Positions 7,404 to 15,057 of a stretch of DNA of 64,000 nt are shown one piece after another (position 1 is the first letter of the stretch; each line of letters opens with the position of its first letter). The position numbers and the translations under genes are program-made. The notes under the pieces were generated by a model. The model ran no database searches and was not told where the DNA came from. It worked only from the letters and a program-made list of their open reading frames with translations. Source of the DNA: Streptomyces sp. M92 (lineage in GTDB: Bacteria > Actinomycetota > Actinomycetes > Streptomycetales > Streptomycetaceae). The stretch spans positions 4,588,001 to 4,652,000 of the forward strand of contig NZ_CP101137.1 of NCBI RefSeq assembly GCF_028473745.1, read 5' to 3'.

Positions 7404-9004
7404 GGAAGCCGACGGCACCGATCACGGGAGCCATCCCCGCCCAGCCCGGTCCGCAGGACGCCGCCGAGTCCACGAACGGTGTGCTCCCCGGCGCCGGACC
7501 GGCCGGCGGCCGGCCGACGCGACGACCGGCGGAGCAGCCGTGGGGGGTTTCCACCGGGGGCCGACAGGGGGCGCGGAGCGCGGACTCGCCTGCCGGGTCT
7601 GCCGGGTCTGCCGGGTCTGCCGGGCTCACCAGCGACGCCGGGCCTGCCATGCCTGCCGGGCTCACCAGCGACGCCGGGCCTGCCGGGCTCACCAGCGACG
7701 CCATGCCTGTCGGGCTCACCAGCGACGCCGGGCCTGCCGGGCTCACCGGAGCCGCCGGGCCCGCCGAGCCCACCACGTCCGCCGTCCCCACCGCCTCCAC
7801 CGGCTGGCCCACCGCCTGGGCCGTCCGACGGTCGAGCGAGCACGCGGCGCCGGTGGACACGCGGAGCGAGGACGGTCCCGGCCGAAGCGAGGAACGGCAG
7901 GGCGAGGGGCTGACGGACGGCAGTGGCACCGACCGGGCCGGAACACTCGCCCACAGCCCCACCGCCCCCACCGCTCCCGCCGCCCCGTCGGCCACGGGAG
8001 GGCAGCCCACCGACGGCCCCGCCCCGTCGGCCACCGGACGGCGCCTCACCGACGGCCCCGCCCCGCCCGCCACCGAGCGAGGCACCCTCCGCCTCCGCCG
8101 CGACCGCGTCCCCGGAGCCCCCGCCACCCCCACCGAACCCACCACCCCCACCACCCCCGGCCACACCGACGACCCGCCGCGCTACGCGCCCGAGTGGCTG
8201 CGGCTCCGTGAGCCCGCCGACGCCGCCGCTCGGGCGCACGACCTGCTCGACCCGCTCCGCATCCGCCTCGCCAACCTGCCCAGCCGGGCGGACGGGCTGG
8301 TCGTGCACGACGTGGGCTGCGGCACCGGCTCGATGGGGCGCTGGCTCGCCCCGCTGCTCGACGGCGCCCAGCACTGGGTGCTGCACGACCGCGACCCCTA
8401 CCTCCTGCACTTCGCCGCCGTCGGCGCACCGCGTTCGGCGGCGGACGGATGCCGCGTCACCGTCGAGACCCGGCGCGGCGACCTCGCCCGGCTCACGCCG
8501 GACGCGCTGGCCGGTGCCGGGCTGGTCACGGCGTCCGCGTTGCTGGACGTGCTCACTGCCGAGGAGGTGGGCATCCTGGCCGCCGCCTGTGCCGCGGCGG
8601 GCTGCCCGGCTTTGCTGACGCTCTCCGTCGCGGGGCGGGTCGAACTCACCCCGGCCCACCCCTTGGACGCCGAGATCACCGAGGCGTTCAACGACCACCA
8701 GCGGCGCACCGGCATGCTCGGCCCGGACGCGGTGACCTGCGCCGCGGAGACCTTCGCCGCGCACGGCGCCACCGTACGGACGCACCCCAGTGACTGGCGG
8801 CTGGGCGCGGACGAGGCAGCGCTCGCCGAGCAGTGGCTGCGCGGCTGGGTCGGCGCGGCCGTGGAGCAGCGGCCGGAGCTGGGCGAGCCGGCCCGCCGGT
8901 ACCTGGGGGAGCGTCTCGCCGCCTGTGCCGCGGGGGAGTTGCGCGTCGTCGTCCACCACACCGACCTGCTGGCGCTGTGCCGGCCGACGGGCGGTACGGC
9001 GTGA
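7400..9004 (+). CDS. SAM-dependent methyltransferase with long repetitive N-terminal region
   Basis: A 534-residue protein. The last ~270 residues form a class I methyltransferase: motif I is VVHDVGCGTGSMGRWLAP (near 300), followed by VLHDRDPYLL (acidic end of strand 2) and VTASALLDVLTAEEV. The first ~255 residues are low complexity, with GSAGSAGSAG and repeated GLTSDAGPA units and later Pro/Thr/Ala-rich stretches; they are presumably disordered. The start ATG at 7400 overlaps the glycosyltransferase stop and has GGAGGG nine bases upstream, so the extension appears to be translated. The stop overlaps the GTG of the membrane protein (GTGA at 9001). It probably methylates the cluster product; the substrate is unknown. 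Confidence 0.8.
   Translation: MRKPTAPITGAIPAQPGPQDAAESTNGVLPGAGPAGGRPTRRPAEQPWGVSTGGRQGARSADSPAGSAGSAGSAGLTSDAGPAMPAGLTSDAGPAGLTSDAMPVGLTSDAGPAGLTGAAGPAEPTTSAVPTASTGWPTAWAVRRSSEHAAPVDTRSEDGPGRSEERQGEGLTDGSGTDRAGTLAHSPTAPTAPAAPSATGGQPTDGPAPSATGRRLTDGPAPPATERGTLRLRRDRVPGAPATPTEPTTPTTPGHTDDPPRYAPEWLRLREPADAAARAHDLLDPLRIRLANLPSRADGLVVHDVGCGTGSMGRWLAPLLDGAQHWVLHDRDPYLLHFAAVGAPRSAADGCRVTVETRRGDLARLTPDALAGAGLVTASALLDVLTAEEVGILAAACAAAGCPALLTLSVAGRVELTPAHPLDAEITEAFNDHQRRTGMLGPDAVTCAAETFAAHGATVRTHPSDWRLGADEAALAEQWLRGWVGAAVEQRPELGEPARRYLGERLAACAAGELRVVVHHTDLLALCRPTGGTA
7591..7749 (+). repeat. In-frame 27-bp tandem repeats within the methyltransferase gene
   Basis: The 18-base core GGGCTCACCAGCGACGCC begins at 7622, 7658, 7685 and 7712, with a partial copy at 7739, giving spacings of 36, 27, 27 and 27 bases, all multiples of nine. 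It is preceded by three to four copies of TGCCGGGTC. Each unit encodes GLTSDAGPA-type nonapeptides. Frame is conserved throughout, so copy number can change without breaking the gene. No spacers of unique sequence exist, so it is not a CRISPR array. Confidence 0.85.
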
Positions 9005-10260
9005 GCGCGGCGGCGGTGCCGACGCGCCGGAACCCCTTGACCACCCCCACCAGCACCCCCACGACCCCCACGACCCCCACCACCCCCACCAGCACCCCCA
9101 CCACCATCACCGACGGCGCACCGCCCCGCCGCCGGGCCCCCCTGCGCACCCGACTGGGCACTCTCGCCGGACTCCTGATCCTCGGCGTGCTCCTGTGGCG
9201 GACGGGGACCGGCCCCCTCCTGGGCGGGCTGCGAGGGATCGACGGGCCCACGCTGCTGGCGGCGCTCGGCATCGGGCTCGTCACCACCGTGTTCAGCGCC
9301 TGGCGCTGGGCCCTGGTGGCCCGGGGGCTGCGCATCCGGCTGCCGCTCGGACCGGCCGTCGCCGACTACTACCGCGCGCTCTTCCTCAACGCCGCCCTCC
9401 CCGGCGGCGTCCTCGGCGACGTGCACCGCGCGGTGCGGTACGGGCGGAGCGCCGGTGACCTGGGGCGTGGAGTGCGGTCCGTCGTCCTCGAACGCGCCGC
9501 CGGTCAGGTGGCGTTGACTCTCGTCGCGGTCGTCGTGCTGCTCACCATGCCGTCCCCGGTGCTGGCCGGGGCCCGGCGGTTCGCGCCGCTGGTGGGGTTG
9601 GCGCTGGCCGGGGCGCTCGCCGTCGTCCTCGCCCTGCGCGTGAACCGGGCGCCCTCCCACGGGTGGCGGCGGGCGCTGCGGGCGCTGCTCGCCGAGGCGC
9701 GTGCAGCGCTGCTGTCCCGGCGGAACCTGCCGTGGGTCGCGGTGTCGTCGGCCGTCGTCCTGGCCGGGTACCTCGCGATGTTCGTCCTCGCCGCCCGCGT
9801 CGCCGGCAGCGGTGCCCCCGTCGCCGCACTGACGCCGCTGGCCGTGCTCGCGCTGCTCGCCATGACGCTGCCGCTCAACGTCGGCGGCTGGGGCCCCCGG
9901 GAGGGCGTCACCGCCTGGGCGTTCGGTGCGGCCGGGCTCGGTGCCGGCACCGGACTGGGCGTGGCGGCGGTGTACGGGGTGCTCAGCCTCGTGGCGAGCC
10001 TGCCCGGCGCCGTCGTCCTCGTCGTACGGCGGTACGGCGGGATGCGCGCGGGGCCGGCGCCGGCCGAGGGCGACCCCAACGGGCACTACCCGCGTTCGCC
10101 CCCCCTGCCGGGGCACGTCCGCCGCCGTCAGGACCGAGAAATACGCCCCGAAGGAATCCGCGAGGCTCGCCAGCAGTTCCTTCCCCTTTTCCGCCGAACC
10201 GAGCGACGGGCGTCCGATGACACCGGAATCGGTATAGGCGGACATACCGAGGGAGAGTAG
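9001..10260 (+). CDS. Lysylphosphatidylglycerol synthase-type transmembrane protein (UPF0104/AglD-like)
   Basis: A 419-residue protein with about eight transmembrane helices. Family features include the segment PLGPAVADYYRALFLNAALPGGVLGDVHRAVRYG, matching the LPG_synthase_TM family motif with the PGGVLGD turn, and a late NVGGWGPREG loop. Members act as flippases or lipid-linked transfer partners beside glycosyltransferases. GTG 9001 overlaps the methyltransferase stop. Residues ~14-37 are a Thr/Pro run encoded by CCCCCAC-type repeats. The last ~60 residues lie over the antisense end of the creatininase gene and look unnatural; a 7-C run at 10099-10105 may carry an extra base. With six C the frame would stop at 10237. 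It probably handles a lipid-linked or glycosylated product of this cluster. Confidence 0.8.
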   Translation: MSAAAVPTRRNPLTTPTSTPTTPTTPTTPTSTPTTITDGAPPRRRAPLRTRLGTLAGLLILGVLLWRTGTGPLLGGLRGIDGPTLLAALGIGLVTTVFSAWRWALVARGLRIRLPLGPAVADYYRALFLNAALPGGVLGDVHRAVRYGRSAGDLGRGVRSVVLERAAGQVALTLVAVVVLLTMPSPVLAGARRFAPLVGLALAGALAVVLALRVNRAPSHGWRRALRALLAEARAALLSRRNLPWVAVSSAVVLAGYLAMFVLAARVAGSGAPVAALTPLAVLALLAMTLPLNVGGWGPREGVTAWAFGAAGLGAGTGLGVAAVYGVLSLVASLPGAVVLVVRRYGGMRAGPAPAEGDPNGHYPRSPPLPGHVRRRQDREIRPEGIREARQQFLPLFRRTERRASDDTGIGIGGHTEGE

Positions 10261-10845
10261 ATGACGCCGGTCGTCCGCGACGAAATCGGCCGTCTCGTAA
10301 CCGGGCCGGACCAATTCGGGATGCGTGTGCAGAAGAACGGAGGTCTCTATTTCCCCCGCGTGCATGTCGGTGAGCAGCGAGGTGGCCACCCCGGCCCGCT
10401 CCCGGGCCGTCTCCCAGTCCTCCGCGGCCGGGAACAGCGCCATCCGCTCGCCGCGCGCGGAGGCCTCCTGGACGACGTTGCCCAGGACGTAGTTGCCGCC
10501 GTGGCCGTTCACCACGACCAGGGCGTCGACGCCCGAGCGGCGCAGGGAGTCCGCTGTGTCCCGCACCACCGCGTGCAGGGTCACCGCGGAGACGCTGACG
10601 GTGCCCGGCCAGTCCGCGTGCTCGTGCGAGCAGCCGATCGTCACCGGCGGCAGCGGGTGCACCGGGTAGGCGGCGGCGATGCCGCGGGTGATGGCGCAGG
10701 CGACGAGCGTGTCGGTCGCCAGCGGCAGGTACGGCCCGTGCTGCTCGTAACTGCCCACCGGCAGCACCGCGACCTGGCGCGGCGCTCCGGCGCCCCGCCC
10801 GCGCACGTCCTCGGTCGTGTCCGCCGGCACCAGTGAGACATCCAT
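10086..10845 (-). CDS. Creatininase-family amidohydrolase (probable frameshift near the 3' end)
   Basis: About 252 residues of creatininase superfamily sequence, which includes creatinine amidohydrolase, the archaeal FAPy-deformylase ArfB and mycofactocin MftE. Metal-site motifs are present: LPVGSYEQHGPYLPLATD, VVVNGHGGN and DMHAGEIETS. As written the frame does not stop: it runs on to 8398 across the antisense of two genes. Removing one base from the G7 run (10099-10105) brings in TAG at 10086-10088, giving the normal family length. I therefore place the end at 10086 and regard the extra G as a sequencing error or true frameshift. It faces the GTP cyclohydrolase II gene head to head (72 bases apart), suggesting hydrolysis of a formamide/amide intermediate in GTP-derived chemistry. 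Confidence 0.8.
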
Positions 10846-10917
10846 TTCCGCACGGCCTTTCGTCTCGGTCGGGAAACTGTTGAGCCATTAGAGCATCTGT
10901 TGAGGAACGCGAGAATC

Positions 10918-11580
10918 ATGACCGAAAAAATTGGTGTACTCGGCAAAAAGGCGGCGCAGCGCACGGACGTGGAGCGCGTCGTGGTGACACCGTTGCCCAC
11001 CGTGTACGGGGAATTCCGGGCGTACGGGTATGTCGACCACGAGCGCGGTGACGAGCAGGTCGCCCTCGTCCACGGCGATCCGGGCACCGACGGCGTGCTC
11101 ACCCGGCTGCACTCCGAGTGCCTGACGGGCGACGCCTTCGGCTCCCGGCACTGCGAGTGCGGCGCCCAACTCGCCTCGGCGCTGCGGGAGGTGGCCGCCG
11201 CCGGAAGTGGTGTCGTCGTCTATCTGCGCGGGCACGAGGGGCGCGGCATCGGGCTGCTCGCGAAGCTGCGTGCGATGGCGTTGCAGGCGGAGGGCCTGGA
11301 CACCGTGGAGGCGAACCTCGCGCTCGGCCTGCCGGTGGACGCCCGCGACTACGGCGCGGCCGCCCGCATCCTGGCCGACCTCGGGGTGCGTTCGGTGCGC
11401 CTGATGTCCAACAACCCGCGCAAGCGGGAGGCGTTGGTGCGGCACGGCATCGAGGTCACCGAGCAGGTGCCGCTGCTGATACCGCCGTGCGAGAGCAACA
11501 TCACCTACCTGCGCACCAAGCGGGAACGGCTCGACCACCACCTGCCCCACCTCGACGCGGTGGCACACCTGTCGTCCTGA
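10918..11580 (+). CDS. ribA: GTP cyclohydrolase II
   Basis: A 220-residue RibA-type enzyme that opens the imidazole ring of GTP, releasing formate and pyrophosphate to give 2,5-diamino-6-ribosylamino-4(3H)-pyrimidinone 5'-phosphate. Seen: HSECLTGDAFGSRHCECG with the zinc site C-x10-C-x-C, VVYLRGHEGRGIGLLAKLRA with the conserved Tyr and catalytic Arg, DARDYGAAARIL and SNNPRKREAL. ATG 10918 is preferred, with GAGGA 11 bases upstream; an in-frame TTG at 10900 is less likely. It is a stand-alone gene without ribB, ribH or ribE, so it is probably not the housekeeping riboflavin enzyme but a paralogue feeding the adjacent cluster. From memory, S. coelicolor has several GTP cyclohydrolase II paralogues, one of which makes only the formamide product owing to loss of the Tyr that is retained here. 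Confidence 0.93.
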   Translation: MTEKIGVLGKKAAQRTDVERVVVTPLPTVYGEFRAYGYVDHERGDEQVALVHGDPGTDGVLTRLHSECLTGDAFGSRHCECGAQLASALREVAAAGSGVVVYLRGHEGRGIGLLAKLRAMALQAEGLDTVEANLALGLPVDARDYGAAARILADLGVRSVRLMSNNPRKREALVRHGIEVTEQVPLLIPPCESNITYLRTKRERLDHHLPHLDAVAHLSS

Positions 11581-11593
11581 GCCGAAAGGCGGG

Positions 11594-12826
11594 TCAGTCC
11601 ACCACGGCGGCCGCCACCAGCCGCTTGAGGTCCGGGTAGACCGAGTGCGAGGACCTCGGCCGCACCTGCGTCATGAACTGCACCGTCAGGTCGTGCTCCG
11701 GGTCGACCCAGAAGGTGGTCGTCGCCACCCCGCTCCAGCCGTACGTGCCGAGCCCGGAGGGTGCCTGGGTGCGGCCCGGGTCGATCACCACGGAGACCCC
11801 GAGGCCGAAGCCCACACCGTCGTTGCCGGGCCGGTCGTGCGCCGGGCGGCTGCCGAAGGCACGCAGGTCGGCGTCGCCGGGCAGGTGGTTGCGGGTCATC
11901 AGGTCCACCGTCGCGGGGGCGAGCAGGCGGGCACCGTCGAGTTCGCCCCGGCGCCGCAGGAGTTCCGCGAAGCGGTGCACGTCGTACGCAGAGGAGACCA
12001 GGCCGCCGCTGCCCGACAGGAACCGCGGCCGGCCGCCCCGCAGCGGCAGTCCGGGGACCGGCTCGATGCCGCCGTCGTCCGTCTCGCCGTACAGCTCGGC
12101 CAGCCGGTCCGCCCGCTCGTCGCTCACCTGGAAGCCGGTGTCCGTCATGCCGAGCGGGCCGAAGATCCGTTCGGCGCAGAACGCGTCGAGGGGCTGCCCG
12201 GACACCACCTCCACGAGCCGCCCGAGCACATTGCTGGCCACCGAGTAGTTCCACTGGGTGCCCGGCTCGAACTGGAGCGGCAGAGAGGCGTACAGGTCGA
12301 CGGTCTCGGCCAGGTCCGCGCCCGGCCGCACCGACGACTCCAGGCCGGCCGCCCGGTACAGCGCGTCGACCGGGTGGGCGTGGTAGAAGCCGAAGGTCAG
12401 TCCGGCGGTGTGGGTCGTCAGGTGCCGGACGAGGACCGGGCCGGCGGCCGGCCGGGTGACCGCGTCGTCCGCGGGCCCCTCCACGTACACCCGGGGCTCG
12501 GCGAACGCCGGGAGGTACCGCTCCACCGGGTCGTCGAGCGACAGCCGTCCCTCCTCCACCAGCATCAGCACGGCCACCGCCGTGACCGGTTTGGTCATGG
12601 AGTAGATCCGCCACAGCGTGCCGGCCGTCACGGGCAGTCCGGCCGCGACGTCCCGCAGGCCGTGCACGGTCAGGTGGGCGACGCGTCCGCCGCGGGCGAC
12701 GGCCACCAGGAACCCGGGCAGCCGCCCCTCGGCGACCTGCCCGGCGAAGTGCCGGTCGAGCCGGTCCAGCGCCTTCGCGTCCAGTCCTGCCGCGTCCGCG
12801 TCGGTCTCCTGCCGCAGCGCTGCCAT
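11594..12826 (-). CDS. Serine hydrolase, beta-lactamase/penicillin-binding-protein-like family
   Basis: A 410-residue class C beta-lactamase-fold protein (esterase/DD-peptidase-like). Catalytic motifs: S-x-x-K as IYSMTKPVT with nucleophile Ser and Lys, Y-x-x as WNYSVASNVLG, and the late YGWSGVATTTFW segment replacing K-T-G. HLTTHTAGLTFGF is also typical. No signal peptide is visible, so it is likely cytoplasmic, as for EstB-like esterases or LovD-type acyltransferases. ATG at 12826 is chosen since GGGAGG lies eight bases upstream; two further Met codons upstream are poorer. It is convergent with ribA (13 bases between stops). The substrate is unknown. Confidence 0.85.
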   Translation of the reverse strand: MAALRQETDADAAGLDAKALDRLDRHFAGQVAEGRLPGFLVAVARGGRVAHLTVHGLRDVAAGLPVTAGTLWRIYSMTKPVTAVAVLMLVEEGRLSLDDPVERYLPAFAEPRVYVEGPADDAVTRPAAGPVLVRHLTTHTAGLTFGFYHAHPVDALYRAAGLESSVRPGADLAETVDLYASLPLQFEPGTQWNYSVASNVLGRLVEVVSGQPLDAFCAERIFGPLGMTDTGFQVSDERADRLAELYGETDDGGIEPVPGLPLRGGRPRFLSGSGGLVSSAYDVHRFAELLRRRGELDGARLLAPATVDLMTRNHLPGDADLRAFGSRPAHDRPGNDGVGFGLGVSVVIDPGRTQAPSGLGTYGWSGVATTTFWVDPEHDLTVQFMTQVRPRSSHSVYPDLKRLVAAAVVD

Positions 12827-12892
12827 GCCCATCGCCTCCCTGTCGTTCACCGAGGTGCCGTCCGGCATACCCCGCGGGGGCGCCTATAGACC

Positions 12893-13777
12893 TCAGGACC
12901 CGCCGCGCGCGCCGGTACGTGCCTCGATCGCGCGCAGCACCGCCACCATGTCCTCGCCGCCGTGCCCGAGGGCCACCGTCTCCTCGAACAGGGCGTGGGC
13001 GGCGTCGAGGAGGGGAGAGGCGAGGCCCGCCCCGCGGGCGGCCTCGGCGATCAGCCGGTTGTTCTTCAGTACGTCCAGGGCCGCGGCCTGCACGCTGAAG
13101 TCGCCCGCCAGCAGCTTCGGCGCCTTCATGCGGGAGACGGCGCTGGCCATGGGTCCGGCTTCGAGCACGTCGAGGAAGCGGGCGCGGTCCAGACCCTGGC
13201 GTTCGGCGAAGTGGAAGGCTTCGACCAGGCCGGTCACCTGAGTGATCAGGAACAGGTTCACCGACAGTTTCGTCAGCAGCGCGTCCGGCACCGGGCCGCA
13301 CACGAACGACTCGTGGCACAGGGGAGCGAGGAGCGGCGCCGCCTCGGCCACCGCGCTCTCCTCACCGGCCAGCATCGCCACCAGCCGGCCGTTCTCCGCC
13401 GGTACGCGGGAGCCGGAGACGGGTGCCTCGACGTAGCGTCCGCCCGCCGCGCGGACGTCGGCCTCCAGACGGCGTGAGTACTGCGGTGACGTGGTGCCCA
13501 TGTGGACGACCGTGCGCCCGGTGATACGGGACGCGAACCCCGGCGTCCCGCGTGCCAGCACCGCGTCCGTCGCCGCCTCGTCGGCGAGCATGAGGAGCAC
13601 CGTGCCGGCCCGTTCGAAGACCTCGGCGGGACCGGCCGCCACCTCGGCACCGGCCGCGCGCAGGGGCTCGGCCCGCGCGGCCGTGCGGTTGAACACCACG
13701 AGCGGTGTCCCGGCGTCCGCCAGGCGCAGCGCCATCGGCTGACCCATGACGCCGAGACCGATGAAACCGACCCGCAT
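12893..13777 (-). CDS. NAD(P)-dependent 3-hydroxyisobutyrate dehydrogenase-like oxidoreductase
   Basis: A 294-residue beta-hydroxyacid dehydrogenase family enzyme. It opens with the dinucleotide fold MRVGFIGLGVMGQPMA, has the substrate motif VEAPVSGSRVPAENGRL and the catalytic Lys region LTKLSVNLFLITQVTGLVEA, followed by FSVQAALDVLKNN-type sequence. ATG 13777 precedes the Rossmann motif directly. The gene is divergent from a TetR regulator, and two palindromes lie in the shared promoter region, so the regulator very likely controls it. Family members reduce or oxidise short hydroxyacids such as 3-hydroxyisobutyrate, tartronate semialdehyde or succinic semialdehyde; the exact substrate cannot be given. 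Confidence 0.87.
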   Translation of the reverse strand: MRVGFIGLGVMGQPMALRLADAGTPLVVFNRTAARAEPLRAAGAEVAAGPAEVFERAGTVLLMLADEAATDAVLARGTPGFASRITGRTVVHMGTTSPQYSRRLEADVRAAGGRYVEAPVSGSRVPAENGRLVAMLAGEESAVAEAAPLLAPLCHESFVCGPVPDALLTKLSVNLFLITQVTGLVEAFHFAERQGLDRARFLDVLEAGPMASAVSRMKAPKLLAGDFSVQAAALDVLKNNRLIAEAARGAGLASPLLDAAHALFEETVALGHGGEDMVAVLRAIEARTGARGGS

Positions 13778-13830
13778 GACGCACCACCCGTCCGTCCGCC
13801 ACGGGCACGCCACTCGGCGGACCCTCGGGC

Positions 13831-13873
13831 TATGACACTCGTCATAGTAGCCCCGTTTATGACGGCGGTCATA
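13831..13873. promoter_or_regulatory. Twin palindromic operator for the TetR regulator
   Basis: Two perfect inverted repeats share the same arms: TATGACACTCGTCATA at 13831-13846 and TATGACGGCGGTCATA at 13858-13873 (TATGAC-N4-GTCATA), starting 27 bases apart. They lie between the divergent dehydrogenase (start 13777) and TetR (start 13933) genes. Arm identity with different centres indicates selection on a protein-binding site, most simply autoregulation by the TetR protein. Confidence 0.85.
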
Positions 13874-13932
13874 GAGTGGTCGCGCCGCCGCGGGCGCGGT
13901 GGACGGTGCGCGAGGGTGCAGGGAGGCCGGCG

Positions 13933-14526
13933 ATGGCGAGGCCCGAGCGGGGACCGAGGGAGCGGATGGTCTTCAGCGCCGCCCAGCTGATCCGCCGCGA
14001 CGGCGTGGGGGCGACCGGGATGCGCGACGTCGCCGCGCACGCCGGGGCGCCCCGGGGTTCGCTCCAGCACTACTTCCCCGGCGGCAAGGAACAACTGGTC
14101 GGCGAGGCCCTGCGGTGGGCGGGACGGTACGCGGCCAAGCGGGTCGACCGGTTCCTGGCGGCGATGGAGCGGCCGACGCCGAGTGGGCTGTTCGCGGCGA
14201 TGGTGGGCCAGTGGACCGACGAGTACGAGACCGCCGGCTTCGCCGCCGGGTGCCCGGTCGCGGCGGCGACGGTGGACTGCGCCGGGAGCAGCGACGCCAC
14301 CCGCGAGGCGGCCGCCGACGCCTTCGCCGCCTGGACCCGGCCCGTCGCCGACGCGCTGACCGGCATGGGCGTGCCCGCGGCCAGGTCCGAGCCGCTCGCC
14401 ACGCTGATGATCAGCGCCCTGGAGGGGGCGGTGGTCATCGCCCGCGCCGAGCGGGACGTACGGGCACTGACGACCGTCGCCCGCGAACTGGGGCCGCTGC
14501 TGGACGCCGCCGTCGTGCCCGCGTGA
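13933..14526 (+). CDS. TetR/AcrR-family transcriptional regulator
   Basis: A 197-residue repressor. The N-terminal helix-turn-helix is FSAAQLIRRDGVGATGMRDV followed by AAHAGAPRGSLQHYFPGGKEQL, matching TetR members of the LmrA/YxaF type (GSLYHHFPgGKeqL). The C-terminal TetR_C-like domain ends with an ISALEGAVVIARAERD motif typical of that subgroup. ATG 13933 has GGGAGG seven bases upstream. It likely binds the twin TATGAC-N4-GTCATA operator 60-100 bases upstream and controls itself and the divergent dehydrogenase. Its former downstream partners are decayed (see the two pseudogenes). Confidence 0.88.
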   Translation: MARPERGPRERMVFSAAQLIRRDGVGATGMRDVAAHAGAPRGSLQHYFPGGKEQLVGEALRWAGRYAAKRVDRFLAAMERPTPSGLFAAMVGQWTDEYETAGFAAGCPVAAATVDCAGSSDATREAAADAFAAWTRPVADALTGMGVPAARSEPLATLMISALEGAVVIARAERDVRALTTVARELGPLLDAAVVPA

Positions 14527-14572
14527 AGCCGCCGGCGGCCGCATCCCGGGCGGCGGGCCGGCGGCCACCGGC

Positions 14573-14839
14573 TCAGGCCGTCACCGTCTCCGGCCGCGCG
14601 CTCTGAGCCGGGACCCGCCCACCGAGTTCCTCCGTCGGCACCCGGTGGGTCTCCCGGGCCGACAGCGCGGCGACCACCGGCGGTACGCACAGCGCCGCCG
14701 TGAACAGTGCCACCGCGCACCAGTCGGCACCGTCCGGACCGGCGATCCGCGCCGCGAACGTCACCGCGGACCCGGCCACCGCGAAGCCGGTCTGCGTGCC
14801 GATCGCCACGCCGGACGGGCGGACCCGGGCGGAGAACAT
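14573..14839 (-). pseudogene. C-terminal remnant of a metabolite:H+ symporter (shikimate-permease type)
   Basis: About 88 codons matching only the last membrane helices of MHS-family MFS proteins: FSARVRPSGVAIGTQTGFAV, AVALFTAALCVPPVVAALSA and the family ending ARETHRVPTEELG. The remaining ~330 residues are absent; homology ends at about 14840, where a second broken gene begins on the other strand. No credible ribosome site precedes the internal ATG. The organisation indicates a deletion that joined the ends of two convergent genes. Confidence 0.72.
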
Positions 14840-14840
14840 C

Positions 14841-15057
14841 CGAGTTCGCCGGCGGGGCGCTGGAGACGTACCGGGAGCTGGGCATCCTCTGCGACCGCGA
14901 CGCGCACGGCGCCTTCCGGCGCCGCTACACGCACACCGTCGGCCGGCTCTTCTTCGAACTCGTCCAGCGGGACGGCGGCTACCGGGGCTACGGCGCGGCG
15001 AACGCCCGCGTCCGGCTGGCGGCGCAGCACGCGGCGCGCGGGTTCACTGGCGGCTGA
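14841..15057 (+). pseudogene. C-terminal remnant of a 4-hydroxyphenylpyruvate dioxygenase-like / dehydroshikimate dehydratase gene
   Basis: About 70 codons resembling the end of HPPD-fold proteins fused to sugar-isomerase domains (QsuB-like 3-dehydroshikimate dehydratases): YRELGILCDRDAHGAFRRRY, TVGRLFFELVQRDGGYRGYG and AANARVRLAAQ. The iron-ligand Glu region (FFEL.QR) is visible, but the rest of the gene is missing upstream of 14841. The stop at 15055-15057 overlaps the end of the next minus-strand gene. With the adjacent transporter remnant it suggests a lost shikimate/quinate uptake and conversion locus that would have supplied protocatechuate. Confidence 0.65.

Noticed and set aside
7591..7749. 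Regularly spaced repeats resembling a CRISPR array
   Set aside because: Repeats are adjacent without unique spacers, are in frame and encode a peptide repeat; no cas genes.
8398..10085. Open antisense extension making the creatininase 815 residues long
   Set aside because: It lies opposite the LPG-type and methyltransferase genes, has Arg/Gly/Pro-rich shadow composition and no domains. It is explained by high GC and a probable one-base shift at 10099-10105.
14707..15057. 116-codon ORF as an intact gene
   Set aside because: Its first ~45 codons are antisense to the transporter remnant and only the last ~70 resemble an HPPD-like C-terminus, so it is a remnant.
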